Source: Flaviflexus ciconiae (lineage in GTDB: Bacteria > Actinomycetota > Actinomycetes > Actinomycetales > Actinomycetaceae). From it: a stretch of 64,000 nt of DNA. The notes below the pieces were generated by a model that saw only the letters and a program-made list of their open reading frames with translations, was not told where the DNA came from and did not search any database. Made by a program: the position numbers and the translations under genes. Location of the stretch: positions 2,542,001 to 2,606,000 of the forward strand of contig NZ_CP034593.1 in the NCBI RefSeq assembly GCF_003971195.1. Reading direction: 5' to 3'. This document shows, one piece after another, positions 9,206-19,158 of this stretch (positions are counted from its first letter, which is position 1; each line of letters starts with the position of its first letter).

Positions 9206-9420
9206 CGGCCCGTACGGCAACCCTAAATAAAACCCACCTTGCAAGGGATCCACTGATGCACTGATGCACTGAACAGTGATGGAGTCGAAGGGCTCGCTGG
9301 CGTTGAGGTTACTGCCAATCAGATGATCGACGAACCGGTTTCAAATGCGAAACTGGAGGCCAGTTTATGGCTGGGTAATGGCTTTAGTTCGTAGCCAAGT
9401 CACCGGCATCCAGCTCGCGG

Positions 9421-10005
9421 CTAGGCGACCGGTGCCCCCGGTTCGGCGGGAAGAATCGCGCTCAGAGTTTGCCCCATTCCGAGAACGTCTGTCAGGGTCA
9501 CCTCGATTTCACCATCAACCTCGATTGGGACATCCCAGGTGACTTCCCAACCGTAGGTGACGATATCGGTGGTGCAGTTCAGCCCTGCGTTTGCAGGATC
9601 GAACGTGAGCTCGATGGTCTCACCATCGGTCCACGCCTCAGTCGGCACTGGATAGCAACCCTCGGTGCTCGACCCTCGAGTGTAGATATGGAAGGTCTCG
9701 CCAGGAACGGTCCACGTGAGAGTGACACCAGTTTCGGGGGAGGGTGGTAGCTCGGCATCGGTATCGAACTCGACCGGAGTGGTGCCTTGCTCCGGAGGCA
9801 CGGTCGTCGGATTCTCGCTCGGGTCGCCAGTTGGCGACTCCGTGGGATCCTCGGTGGGTTCTTCGCTGGGATTGTCCGTCGGATCTGTCGTTGTCGGGTC
9901 CGGCGACACTTCCTCGAAGATCGTTGTTGGCTCCCCAGAGCTATCCGAGCATCCTGCAAGGGCTAGGGCTGCTAGGAGTGTTCCTGCGATGGCTGACTTC
10001 TTCAT
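9421..10005 (-). CDS. Putative lipoprotein with Pro/Thr/Glu/Asp-rich linker
   Basis: A 194-residue protein. It has a short Lys-Lys start, a hydrophobic stretch and the lipobox LALAGC at about residue 19, followed by a linker of DPT/EPT/NPS repeats (residues about 30-75). The C-terminal ~115 residues form a small beta-rich domain with two cysteines (EGCYPV, NCTTDI). It would be anchored to the outer face of the membrane. It is built like the lipoproteins at 14652, 15714 and 18231. Function unknown. Confidence 0.75.
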   Translation of the reverse strand: MKKSAIAGTLLAALALAGCSDSSGEPTTIFEEVSPDPTTTDPTDNPSEEPTEDPTESPTGDPSENPTTVPPEQGTTPVEFDTDAELPPSPETGVTLTWTVPGETFHIYTRGSSTEGCYPVPTEAWTDGETIELTFDPANAGLNCTTDIVTYGWEVTWDVPIEVDGEIEVTLTDVLGMGQTLSAILPAEPGAPVA

Positions 10006-10425
10006 GGCGTCATTCCTCTCCGATCCGTAACCCCAATCCGGTAGGGAACGACTCGACAGCGAGTTCCCTCAGTTCACGAGATTGCAGATCAGGGTATAGA
10101 TCCGGTGTCTTGGACGCTATCAAACAGAACGCCACATCGCGAGAGTAGAACCGGGGTAGACCGGCCCCGTTGCACAGGCCAACCATCCGAGAACTCATGC
10201 ATTCAGTGCGGTGCTGACGCGAATCGCGGTGTCACATATGTCGCGACACATCGGCTCATCGAAGGCGCGGCTTAGTGATGGCGCATGTCTTTCTCCTGGT
10301 CGTAGATGATCTACGAAAGATTTCTCGCTGTTCAATTCGCGCAAGAATTTCCTTGCGTTCGACTCAAATGTCACCTAGACTCCCAAGTAACCTCAGAGGT
10401 CTGAGCACAAAGGAGTGTGACAATT
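10006..10425. promoter_or_regulatory. Intergenic control region before the second tetronate locus, with palindromes
   Basis: No gene is seen. It holds the perfect palindrome CGTAGAT-G-ATCTACG (10301-10315) and a shorter one, TGTCGCGACA, near 10238. Both are plausible operator half-site pairs for a regulator of the genes starting at 10426. No regulator gene is adjacent. Confidence 0.4.
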
Positions 10426-11865
10426 GTGGTGAAGAAGCAACTTGGCGAGCTGGTCGCCGATTTTCCCGAGCCCGTTAGCGTCTCGGCAGATGACGTTGTA
10501 GCGGCAAGAGCGCGCGAGAACGATACGGTCGTCTACGTTGTTCTCGACGATGATCCGACCGGAACGCAGTCGGTTGCGGATCTGCCCGTACTGATGACAT
10601 GGGAGAAGGACGACTTCCTGTGGGCCTTCGAAACCGGCAAGCCAGCCGTCTACGTCATGATCAACTCCCGTTCGCTGGCACCCGCCGATGCTGAGCGTGT
10701 TAACCGCGAAGCGGTGACCGCCGCGCTCGCGGCAGCGAAGCAAGCCGGGATCGAGGTAGCGTTTGTGTCCCGCTCCGACTCAACCCTGCGCGGGCACTTC
10801 CCCCTAGAACCGAACACCATCGGCGACGAGATCCAGAAGGTCACGGGTAAGCCCGTCGACGGCATCGTTATCGTTCCCGCCTTCGGGGATGCTGGGCGAA
10901 TCACCGTTGGTGGCATGCACTACGCAGGGTCGGAATCCGATGGCTTCATTCCCGTAGGGGAGTCGGAGTTCGCGAAGGATGCGACGTTCGGATACGAATC
11001 CTCCTACCTGCCTGACTGGGTTGAAGAAAAGACCACTGGCGATATACCTGCCAAGGATGTCCTTGTTCTCGACCTCAACATCCTTCGCGGTGACCGCCAT
11101 GCCGCCGTTGAACTTCTAACTTCCGCCAAGAACGGCACTCCCATTGCCGTCGACATTGTCTCCGAAGATGACCTGCGCCTTCTGGCCATGGCTCTTATCG
11201 AAGCTGAGAAGGCAGGATCCACGTTTATCTACCGCGTTGGCCCTCCCTTCGTTCGCGCAAGGATCGGCCAAGACGTCCACGCTCCGCTCACCGTTGACGA
11301 GATCAACGACTCTCGCGGGGACCGTGGCCTTGCCGCAGGTGGTCTCGTTATCGTTGGCTCCCACGTTGGACTGACCACCCGGCAGTTGAATGAACTACGG
11401 GAACGCAGGGCGCCTTACGAGCTGGAACTCGACGTTGCTCGCCTCATCGATCCCGAAGGGGGAGCGGACTACATCGCAGGTCTTGCCAGCGATGCTGCGG
11501 AGGCGCTGAACTCCGGCAATGTCGTTATCCGCACCTCCCGCACGCTTGTCACCGGAACGGATGCTGACTCCTCACTCGACATCTCCCGCCGCGTCTCCGC
11601 TGGTGTTGTCAGTGCTGTTCGCCAGATTCTTGCCAAGAATCCGCCCCGCTTCGTTGTCGCGAAGGGTGGCATTACCTCCTCCGACGTGGCATCAAAGGGA
11701 CTCGAGATTGGCCGTGCCATCGTCGTTGGTCCGATGCTTTCCGGAATCGTCTCCCTCTGGTCCGGTCAAGATGGTCCGGCCGCAGGGATCCCCTACATCG
11801 TCTTCGCCGGCAATGTCGGAAGCGACTCCTCGCTCGCCGATGTCGTCGACAAGCTATCCGCCTAA
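10426..11865 (+). CDS. Four-carbon acid sugar kinase family protein, second paralogue
   Basis: A ~480-residue member of the DUF1537/OtnK kinase family. The N-terminal domain has VVYVVLDDDPTGTQSV and VAFVSRSDSTLRGHFPLE, the latter being the substrate loop. The C-terminal nucleotide domain has VIVGSHVGLTTRQLNELRE and RFVVAKGGITSSDVASKGL. It is longer than the OtnK at 1842 and belongs to another branch. AAAGGAG at 10409-10415 favours the GTG at 10426 over the GTG at 10417, which is only one base away from it. It is followed by a dehydrogenase and a GntP permease, as expected for uptake and phosphorylation of threonate, erythronate or a related acid. No paired aldolase is next to it. Confidence 0.85.
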   Translation: MVKKQLGELVADFPEPVSVSADDVVAARARENDTVVYVVLDDDPTGTQSVADLPVLMTWEKDDFLWAFETGKPAVYVMINSRSLAPADAERVNREAVTAALAAAKQAGIEVAFVSRSDSTLRGHFPLEPNTIGDEIQKVTGKPVDGIVIVPAFGDAGRITVGGMHYAGSESDGFIPVGESEFAKDATFGYESSYLPDWVEEKTTGDIPAKDVLVLDLNILRGDRHAAVELLTSAKNGTPIAVDIVSEDDLRLLAMALIEAEKAGSTFIYRVGPPFVRARIGQDVHAPLTVDEINDSRGDRGLAAGGLVIVGSHVGLTTRQLNELRERRAPYELELDVARLIDPEGGADYIAGLASDAAEALNSGNVVIRTSRTLVTGTDADSSLDISRRVSAGVVSAVRQILAKNPPRFVVAKGGITSSDVASKGLEIGRAIVVGPMLSGIVSLWSGQDGPAAGIPYIVFAGNVGSDSSLADVVDKLSA

Positions 11866-11967
11866 GCACCCGCCGTGTGAATCGGTGATGATGCTGGTTC
11901 ACGACCCAGATGATCGATTCTTTGCCGAACGATTCGTTTATCACCTACGTTTCGCCCGGTACCGGCC

Positions 11968-12041
11968 CTGCTGGATGCCAGTGATTCGTTCCTAACCAAA
12001 GTCCTGCTCGGCCAAGCGTTCTGCTGGATGCCAGGGATTCG
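11968..12041 (+). repeat. Imperfect 21-bp direct repeat, two copies 53 bp apart
   Basis: The sequence CTGCTGGATGCCAG(T/G)GATTCG occurs at 11968-11988 and 12021-12041 with one mismatch, in the gap before the dehydrogenase gene. It could be a regulatory pair or a small duplication. Confidence 0.55.
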
Positions 12042-12089
12042 CCCACCACCATGTGATTACTACCAATCACCCAACTCAAAGGAGAGATT

Positions 12090-12980
12090 ATGTCCCGCAG
12101 AATTGCCGTACTCGGCCTGGGAGCCATGGGTCTGCAGATGGCGAGCTGGCTCGCCAAGTCATTCGACGTCGTCGGATATGACATTGCCGCTGAGCGCGTG
12201 GCGCTCGCGGACAAGGAGGGAGTAGCTAGCGCTACTTCCGCGAAGGAAGCAGCTGACGGAGCGGACCTCGTTCTCGTTGCCGTCCGCAACCGAGCGCAGC
12301 TCGATGAGCTTCTCTACGGGGCCGATGGCATTGCGGAGGTCATGAAGAAGGGCTCCGCCATCATCCTCACCTCCACCATTGGTATCGCACCGGTTGAGGA
12401 AGTTGCCGTGCAGCTCGCAGAACAGGGCATTGGTCTGGTCGATGCTCCCGTTTCGGGCGGTCCTGCACGTGCCGGCAAGGGTGACCTGCTCGTCACCGTC
12501 GGTGCCTACGAAACAGAGTACGAATTCGCGAAGCCCGTGCTTGACGCGATGGCTTCCACCCTTGTCTGGGTTGGTAAGGCTCCGGGCAAGGGCCAGTCCA
12601 TGAAGACCGTGAATCAGCTTCTCTGCGGTATTCACATTGCTGCCGCCGGTGAGGCTCTTGCCCTTGCTGGCAAGCTCGGACTCGATCAGACCGTTGCCCT
12701 TGAGGCGCTGATGTCTGGTGCTGCCGCTTCGTTCATGCTGGGTGACCGCGGCCCGCGTGCCATCCAGGCTGACAACGGCGAAGAGGCCGAAGTGAAGTCC
12801 CGTCTCGACATTTTTGTTAAGGACATGGGAATCGTGACTGACGCTGCGAAGAGCGTTGGTATGGCGGTGCCGGTGGCTGCGGCCGCCGAGCAGGAATACC
12901 TCCTCGGTTTTGCACGCGGCCAGGCGGCCATGGATGACTCGTCCGTGATCCGCGTCGTTTCCCCGGAGGACCGCGCCTGA
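12090..12980 (+). CDS. NAD(P)-dependent 3-hydroxyisobutyrate-family dehydrogenase, probable threonate/sugar-acid dehydrogenase
   Basis: A 296-residue beta-hydroxyacid dehydrogenase. It has an N-terminal Rossmann domain (AVLGLGAMGLQMASWLAK) and the substrate motif DAPVSGGPARAGKGDLLV. The catalytic lysine region is PGKGQSMKTVNQLLCG, followed by the C-terminal helical domain. AAAGGAG precedes the ATG. The context (DUF1537 kinase before, GntP permease after) is that of LtnD-type L-threonate 2-dehydrogenases, which give 2-oxo-tetronate. The exact substrate is inferred. Confidence 0.86.
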   Translation: MSRRIAVLGLGAMGLQMASWLAKSFDVVGYDIAAERVALADKEGVASATSAKEAADGADLVLVAVRNRAQLDELLYGADGIAEVMKKGSAIILTSTIGIAPVEEVAVQLAEQGIGLVDAPVSGGPARAGKGDLLVTVGAYETEYEFAKPVLDAMASTLVWVGKAPGKGQSMKTVNQLLCGIHIAAAGEALALAGKLGLDQTVALEALMSGAAASFMLGDRGPRAIQADNGEEAEVKSRLDIFVKDMGIVTDAAKSVGMAVPVAAAAEQEYLLGFARGQAAMDDSSVIRVVSPEDRA

Positions 12981-13044
12981 TAGCGCCTAGATAACCGGCC
13001 AGTGATCCACTCGGTTGCTGGCCGGTAGTTTAAGGAACCCAAAA

Positions 13045-14445
13045 ATGAGTGCTGCAACGCTTTTGGGCATCGCTATTGGTGCCATCATTGTTCTTCTCCT
13101 GCTGGTCATCAAGGTCAAGATGTCGGCCTTTGTTGCCATGCTCCTCGTCGCCTTCGGAACCGCCCTTGCCGCGGGAATCCCGGTTGAAGAGATCGTCCCC
13201 GTCCTACAAACGGGTATGGGCAATACCCTGTCCTCCGTCATGATTGTTGTTGGCCTCGGTGCCATGCTGGGCCGCCTCATTGAGGTAGCCGGTGGTGCCG
13301 ATGCTCTGGCGCAAAAATTCACGCAGGTCCTCGGTGAGAAGCGGGTGATCGGTGCCGTGACGGCAGCGGCCTTTGTTCTCGGCATTCCCGTCTTCTTCGA
13401 CGTTGGCTTTATCATCCTGGCCCCGATCATCTTTGGCTTTGCCCGCGTCGCCAAGATCAATCCCCTAAAGATTGGTTTGCCGGTCGGCGGCGTTCTCCTC
13501 ACCGTCCACGTCGCTCTCCCGCCCCACCCCGGCCCGGTTGCCGCCGCCGGTATCACCGGAGCCGACGTGGGCATGATGCTTCTTGTTGGCCTACCGCTCT
13601 GTGCCGTCACCGGTGTTATCGGCTACTTTGCAGCGAAGGCGTTCAAGACCGATGGCATCACCCTCCTGGATTCCCCGGCAACCGCCGGTCCCGCGGCTGT
13701 CGAATCGGATGAACCCGCCGATGAGATTGTGGGGGATGGCTCGGTCATGGGAGCGGTCAAGAATCGTGTTCGGGCCATCGGCGCCGGCACGGTTATGCTC
13801 CTGATCCTCCTGCCAATCCTCCAGATCATGCTCGGCACCGTTGGCAACATGGTCCTCGAGGAGGGAACCACCGTACAGCGTTGGCTAGGTATGATCGGTT
13901 CCTCCACCATCGCTCTGCTCACCGGCGTTATCGTTGCCTACCTGGTTATCGGTAACAAGATGGGATGGTCGCTGGAAAAGCGCGGATCGATCCTCGACTC
14001 CGCTCTTCCCGATGTTGCCGTCATCGTTTTTGTGACGGGTGCCGGTGGCGTATTCGCCAACGTCCTCGTCCAGTCCGGCATCGGCAACGCCCTATCCGAG
14101 ACACTGGTCGAGTTGAATATGCCGATCATCCTCGCCGCCTTCCTTATCTCGGCCGCGCTACGCGCCTCCCAGGGCTCGGCAACCGTTGCGATTCTGACAT
14201 CGGCGGGCCTCATGGTCGAACCAATTGCGGCGGCGGGATACTCCGACCTGGAAACAGTGCTGGTTACCCTTGCTATCGGTTTCGGTGGCCTCGGCTTCTC
14301 CCACATCAACGACTCCGGATTCTGGATTGTCACAAAGTACCTTGGCCTGTCCGTCAAGGATGGTCTCAAGACCTGGACCGTCCTCACAACGATCTTCGGT
14401 GTCGCGGGCTTCCTGCTCACCTGGGGTGTGTTCCTTCTCGTCTAA
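13045..14445 (+). CDS. GntP-family gluconate/sugar-acid:H+ symporter
   Basis: A 466-residue permease with about 12-14 hydrophobic segments and GntP hallmarks: GMGNTLSSVMIVVGLGAMLG, FFDVGFIILAPIIFGFAR, VALPPHPGPVAAA and GGLGFSHINDSGFWIVTKYL. It probably imports the acid handled by the kinase and dehydrogenase upstream. AAGGAA about eight bases before the ATG at 13045 sets the start. Confidence 0.92.
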   Translation: MSAATLLGIAIGAIIVLLLLVIKVKMSAFVAMLLVAFGTALAAGIPVEEIVPVLQTGMGNTLSSVMIVVGLGAMLGRLIEVAGGADALAQKFTQVLGEKRVIGAVTAAAFVLGIPVFFDVGFIILAPIIFGFARVAKINPLKIGLPVGGVLLTVHVALPPHPGPVAAAGITGADVGMMLLVGLPLCAVTGVIGYFAAKAFKTDGITLLDSPATAGPAAVESDEPADEIVGDGSVMGAVKNRVRAIGAGTVMLLILLPILQIMLGTVGNMVLEEGTTVQRWLGMIGSSTIALLTGVIVAYLVIGNKMGWSLEKRGSILDSALPDVAVIVFVTGAGGVFANVLVQSGIGNALSETLVELNMPIILAAFLISAALRASQGSATVAILTSAGLMVEPIAAAGYSDLETVLVTLAIGFGGLGFSHINDSGFWIVTKYLGLSVKDGLKTWTVLTTIFGVAGFLLTWGVFLLV

Positions 14446-14568
14446 GGACTGGGGGATACCTGCCTGGATCCCAAGGAAGTACACCTAGGGAGCAGCAAAA
14501 TAAAGTCAGAAATCAGGGAACTGATTGAAGCTTGAAAACGGCCGTAGCCTCAACTCGCGGGAACAGGC

Positions 14569-14610
14569 GGGGCCGGGATCTTATCCGCACTCGCGGAGGC
14601 TCCCGGCCCC
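14569..14610. terminator. GC-rich hairpin between convergent permease and lipoprotein genes
   Basis: GGGGCCGGGA (14569-14578) pairs with TCCCGGCCCC (14601-14610) across a 22-base loop, followed by a pyrimidine-rich stretch. It lies in the 200-base gap between genes that point at each other. Confidence 0.6.
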
Positions 14611-14651
14611 TCTTCCTGTCTTGGGATGTGCATGGTAGTTGAGCCCGCTTG

Positions 14652-15221
14652 TTACTCGGTGAATCTTGCCTCAACGACTGCCTGCTCCTCACCGAGTGAG
14701 GCTGCTTCGTTCTGGACCCTGAGTTCGAGAACCGAACCATCATCAAGATTCGTGTAGGTGATGAAGACAGAGCCAGCCCCAGCGTCGCTTGCCGTACGGT
14801 CCCAGCTTGGGCCACCTTCGTCACCCAGAGCGTCAATAACCTCGGCCGTGGCAAGCAGTTCCATGACCTCTGTGTTGCCGTTGCCCCACGCGACCACGAA
14901 AGCGTCCGCATATTCCAGGGCGTCGGTTGGCATGGTGATCTCGCCAGTGTCCGTGGTTGTCTCATCGCCCGTCTCGGTGTCAGCAGGATCGCTGGGCTCG
15001 ACGGTAGGATCCTCAGGGCCGGTTGGCTGTTCGACTGGCGGCTCGGTGCTCTCCTCGGGTGGAGTGTTCTCCTCGGTTGGGATATCGGTTGATTCGGTCG
15101 TGGTTTCTGAATCGCTTGCCGTATCCGACCCGTCGCTATCCGTGCTGTCGGAGCATGCTGCGAGAGCAGCGATGAGTGCAACGGATGCGAAAAGACTGGT
15201 GTACTTGCTGGTCGACATCAT
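14652..15221 (-). CDS. Putative lipoprotein with Thr/Glu/Pro-rich linker
   Basis: 189 residues with a signal peptide ending in the lipobox LIAALAAC (Cys near 23). A long acidic linker (residues 25-95, many Thr-Glu-Pro and Ser-Asp steps) follows. The C-terminal ~90-residue domain (DALEYADAFVVAWGNGN, later SVFITYTNLDDGSVLELRV) resembles small NTF2-like or immunity-type domains in outline, but no family is recognised. It is convergent with the GntP gene and probably not part of that operon. Confidence 0.72.
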   Translation of the reverse strand: MMSTSKYTSLFASVALIAALAACSDSTDSDGSDTASDSETTTESTDIPTEENTPPEESTEPPVEQPTGPEDPTVEPSDPADTETGDETTTDTGEITMPTDALEYADAFVVAWGNGNTEVMELLATAEVIDALGDEGGPSWDRTASDAGAGSVFITYTNLDDGSVLELRVQNEAASLGEEQAVVEARFTE

Positions 15222-15713
15222 GGGATTCCTCCCCTTGAAATATTTGATAGTTCAGTCCGTAGCTCGCCAGTGCGGGACTCTGGAATCAATCACGTAGAAG
15301 AAGCGATTGACTGGCTATCGTGACCCGGGCCAACGTGCTATGACTGCGGGCTCTCGTACTTGCCGGGGCGGGTGATGTTCGATCTAAGCGTCTCCGGTCA
15401 CGAATGCCCGTGGGGTAATTCTTCCACTCCTCGTGCCCCGACTCGACTACGGGACGGAGTGCTCCAAGGCAGTGTTCAGACTCGAAGAATGAAGTTTCTT
15501 TTTTTTAGAAGAAAGAATTCAAAAGTTTCCGATGTAGGAAGGCAACGGGAGGTGTGTGGGTGACAAGACCTTGACGCAACACTCGGAGGGGCAGCGGAGG
15601 GGCCGAGTGCGGTGGTGAGACCTCCCCTGGGGACCATTACTCTCCTGACCATTGGTAACGCCATTTTCTGGTTGTTAGCGTCGGTCCCAACCGAGGGGTG
15701 AAGGATAGAAATC
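15222..15713. other. Intergenic, no gene recognised
   Basis: About 490 bases between two divergent lipoprotein genes. No convincing coding frame or RNA is seen. It must contain both promoters. An AT-rich patch lies near 15487-15525. Confidence 0.4.
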
Positions 15714-16304
15714 ATGGTCGTGAAGAAACAGCTTGTTCTAGGTGTGGGAGCGCTTCTACTTGCTACGAGTGCCTGCTCTCTCATCCCCGGAGACGAAGAT
15801 GACAAGGGTGGGGCCGGACCAAGTGAAACTTTGCCGGAAAACGAACCGAGTGAGGACCCAACCGAATCGGATCCGAGCGAGACCCCAGACAGCCAGTATG
15901 ACGTCGTGGGACACCCGCTCTTCACGGTCTCGGAAGGGGCGATCGACTCTGTGGCGAAAATTGACCTGGGCTCACCGAAGCTATTCATTTCCCAGAAGGA
16001 ATGGGATGACTGGTACGAGACAGAGGTGCCCGAGGATGTTCGGGAGCGCCTGGAAGATAGCGAAGGCCCAACATTCGACGACAGTGTTGCCGTAGCGAGC
16101 GCCGTCCCGATCTGCGATGAGTCGGTATCAGTTATTGATCGGGGTGACGGTGAGCTGGCTGTCGCGATTAACAACCCTGATGATGTGCAAATTGACTGCT
16201 ACTGGTCGCCCATAGACTTCACGGTCTTTGAGATCTCCCTTGCAGAGATCGGCGTCGACCATCCCGAGGACGTCGTGCTCGACTCCACGTACGACAGAAT
16301 CTAG
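15714..16304 (+). CDS. Putative lipoprotein with acidic Ser/Pro linker
   Basis: 196 residues: VVKKQLVLGVGALLLATSAC is a clear lipoprotein signal (Cys at about 21). A linker of SED/DPTES/DPSETP steps follows to residue about 62, then a folded domain with two cysteines (VPICDESV, IDCYWSP). The architecture is shared with the lipoproteins at 9421 and 14652. No function recognised. Confidence 0.74.
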   Translation: MVVKKQLVLGVGALLLATSACSLIPGDEDDKGGAGPSETLPENEPSEDPTESDPSETPDSQYDVVGHPLFTVSEGAIDSVAKIDLGSPKLFISQKEWDDWYETEVPEDVRERLEDSEGPTFDDSVAVASAVPICDESVSVIDRGDGELAVAINNPDDVQIDCYWSPIDFTVFEISLAEIGVDHPEDVVLDSTYDRI

Positions 16305-16622
16305 CCACATGTTTACGATAGTCAACATGAAACACCGGTCTCGCCCTGGCCTGTGACGGTCTTGCAACCTGCAGAGCCAGCATTCCATGTCTGATTTGTG
16401 CGGAGTAACGGCATGTTCTCCTCCAGATGTGGAGTTATAGTGGCCCAACATGTTGACTGTGTTCGCCGTCAGTAATGAGACGGTTGTGTCACCTGGGTTA
16501 CACGGACAGGCTGCCTGCAAGTCGGCTGAAGGGGAGGACGGCGGTCAAAGGTGACCGCGACTCAAACGGGCAAGCATCATGTGCTTGCTGGCTGATGATT
16601 GGTCCACAGGGAAGGGGACGCA
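16305..16622. other. Intergenic upstream of the aldehyde dehydrogenase remnant
   Basis: No gene is seen. A 10-base inverted repeat, AGTCAACATG near 16320 and CATGTTGACT near 16449, brackets much of the region and may be a leftover regulatory site. Confidence 0.35.
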
Positions 16623-18032
16623 ATGGGTTACGCAACTACTAATGCTTTTACGGGTGAAGTTGAGAAGGAGTTCGACTACGCAACCGATGCGGAGGTCGAC
16701 GAGGTGCTCGATACTGCGCAAGCGGCTTTCGAGGATTGGCGAATAAAGAGCTACGCAGAGCGTGCGGTCTACATGCGTAAGGCGGCTTAGCTTTTCCGGG
16801 AACGCCAGGAGGACCTTGCTGCGATCGTGACAAAGGAAATGGGGCTGCCCATTACCAATTCGATCTTCATGGCCGGTGACTTTGTGGCGGAGATGCTCGA
16901 GTATTACGCAGAGCACGCCGAGGAATTCCTCGCGCCGGAACCTGTCGATCTTGATCCTGCCAGAGGGTCAGGTGAGATGATCTACCAGCCTCTCGGCATC
17001 ATCTTTGCCGTGGAGCCCTGGAACGCAACCGTTTACCAGGCCGTTCGACCGGCCTGCGGCAACCTCATGGCAGGCAACGTTGTTGTTCTTAAGCATGCGG
17101 GAATCGTTCCCCAGTCGGCCGAAGCCATCGAGCAGATCTTTACGGGCGCTGGGCTACTCAAGGGCGTGTTCACGAAGGTTCGTGCCAACTATGACCAGGT
17201 TGAGCGAATCATCGAGGACCGCCGCGTACGCGGCGTCACCATGATGGGTTCGGATGCTGCTGGCTCGATCGTTGCCAGCCAGGCAGGCAAGGCAATCGAG
17301 CCATCCGTTCTAGAACTTGGTGGTAACGATGCTCAGATCGTGTTCGAGGACGCTGATCTCGACAACATTATTGCCTGCTCGATGTTCCGGTTCATGGTGG
17401 CCGGCCAGGTCTGTGTTTCACCCAAGCGCATGTTCATCCACGAGGACATTTACGACGAATTCCTCGACAAGTTCAAGGAGCGGATCAATGCCACCAAGAT
17501 CGGCGATCCCACGGACCCCCGCCACCGGCATTGGCCCACTTTCCTCGCAGGATGCTCAGAAGCATCTGAAGGAGCAGATCGCACGCGCCGTTGAGCACGG
17601 AGAAACCGCAACAGAGCTGGGTGAGCCGGTTCCGGATCACGGTTGGTTCGTACAACCGACCCTGCTCACGGATATCACCCCCGACAACCCGATCTTCCAG
17701 GAAGAGCTGTTCGGCCCCACGCCAGCGATCTACAAGTTCTCCGACGCAGATGAGGTCATTGCGCTTGCGAATGACTCGGACTTCGGTCTGGCAAGCTCTG
17801 TTTACTCCGTGGCCTTGATCGTGCTCGCCGCGTAGCCGAGAAGATCGATACCGGTCTCGTGGCCATCAACCAGCCAACCACCGCGTCGTACAAAATGTCA
17901 TTCGGTGGAACGAAGCGCTCGGGCTACGGTAAGGAAATGGGAGTGCACGGAATCAGGGAGTTCACCCCGGCCAAGGTTCTCTACTACCCGCCGGAGGACC
18001 CCTCCGCCAATCCGACGGCGTCCAAGAGTTAA
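16623..18032 (+). pseudogene. NAD(P)-dependent aldehyde dehydrogenase (succinate-semialdehyde type), inactivated
   Basis: Three collinear pieces of one ~465-residue aldehyde dehydrogenase. Piece one starts GYATTNAFTGEVEKEFDYAT and is cut by an in-frame TAG at 16788. The frame continues with FAVEPWNATVYQAVRPACGN, VLELGGNDAQIVFED and the catalytic-Cys segment FRFMVAGQVCVSPKRM. A frameshift at 17516-17520 (five C, four expected) leads to GPLSSQDAQKHLKEQ and EELFGPTPAIYKFSDADEV. A second one near 17811 leads to the C-terminus SFGGTKRSGYGKEMGVHGI. The nonsense codon plus two frameshifts argue for a genuine pseudogene even if the homopolymer indels are artefacts. Confidence 0.87.
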
Positions 18033-18230
18033 CTCTTGGAAAGCTAGGAACTACTGGAACTCTAAGGGATCGCTCCGCAGCTTATCTCGAGTCAAAGAGC
18101 TATTCACCAACCGGGGCCTGATCAGTGCAATTGCAATGGTTGGGCCCCGGCCCACGTTGAGGGGCAGGCATGATCGCTTGCTCCATGCCGTGCCGTGGCG
18201 TTGCCGTTGTATGCGGGGTTATTCTGAAGC

Positions 18231-18686
18231 ATGAAAAAGATCGTGCCGATCGTGGCGGTTTCGCTGCTACTTCTCTCTGCCTGCCAGAGTTCCGATCCAA
18301 ACAATGGCTCGGGTGATCCGGCGGGGACTACGACAAACTCCTCGGGTGGAACCACGGCAACCTGGAGCTTAATCAGCGACGACGTCACGGCAGAGTCAAC
18401 CACTTTTGATATCGGCGTCATGAGGATCGAATGCGCCAGCGGAGAGACCGGTACCGTGCTCGACCCAGTTATCGACTATGAGGATGACAGGATCCTGATC
18501 GAAGCCCGCGTCGAAACATTGGCGGATGGTGCCAACAACTGCCTGGCGAATAATGTTGTTCCACTGACGATTGAGCTCAATGAGCCAATTGGGGAACGCT
18601 CTCTGGTCGATGGTGTGTGCCATGTTCCCGGTGGTGGAATAGGCGGGGACTGCGAAGGTGATGGGGTGCGCTGGCCTATTCCTTAG
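18231..18686 (+). CDS. Small putative lipoprotein
   Basis: 151 residues with an MKKIVPIVAVSLLLLSAC signal and lipobox, a Ser/Gly/Thr linker of about 25 residues, and a ~105-residue domain with four further cysteines (RIECASG, ANNCLANN, DGVCHVPGG, GGDCEGDG), probably two disulfides. It ends shortly before a 470-base gap. Function unknown. Confidence 0.72.
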   Translation: MKKIVPIVAVSLLLLSACQSSDPNNGSGDPAGTTTNSSGGTTATWSLISDDVTAESTTFDIGVMRIECASGETGTVLDPVIDYEDDRILIEARVETLADGANNCLANNVVPLTIELNEPIGERSLVDGVCHVPGGGIGGDCEGDGVRWPIP

Positions 18687-19158
18687 TTCTCTATTGACCG
18701 GCGTGTGCGAACCGTGCTCTCCGTGATCGGCTTGACCTGGTCAAGACGTGAGAGAAGTGGCGAACGAGACCACCGTGGGATCCAGCGCGCCGTTGGTCGA
18801 CAGAGGCTGTATCCCTGAAGTCAAGCTATCCGTGCAAATGCCTTCTTCGGCTACAGACTGCTTTGGGTGAGTGCACGTCACTTGACCGGCTAAGTCCGAT
18901 GTAAGTGAGGATGCGCAAATGCGCGGGATTTGCACGCGCTGTTTCGCAGGTGCGGACGGCCTCTCTTGAGTCATGCAAATCGGTCAACCGATCGATGCTT
19001 TGTCCGTTTAATTACGAATCATCCTTGTTCTCTATATTCGTTAAACCCGTTGGGACTTTGGTGCCGAATCGGGACTTTCTTCACCCTATTTTCTGGAAGT
19101 TGGTTCGTAGCCTGGCGTCAGCGACGTAATTAAAGCTTAGAACTCAAGAGGAAAGAGG
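18687..19158. other. Intergenic upstream of the molybdopterin oxidoreductase
   Basis: No gene recognised in 470 bases. It must hold the oxidoreductase promoter. The last 20 bases contain AGAGGAAAGAGG, a strong ribosome-binding site. Confidence 0.4.
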
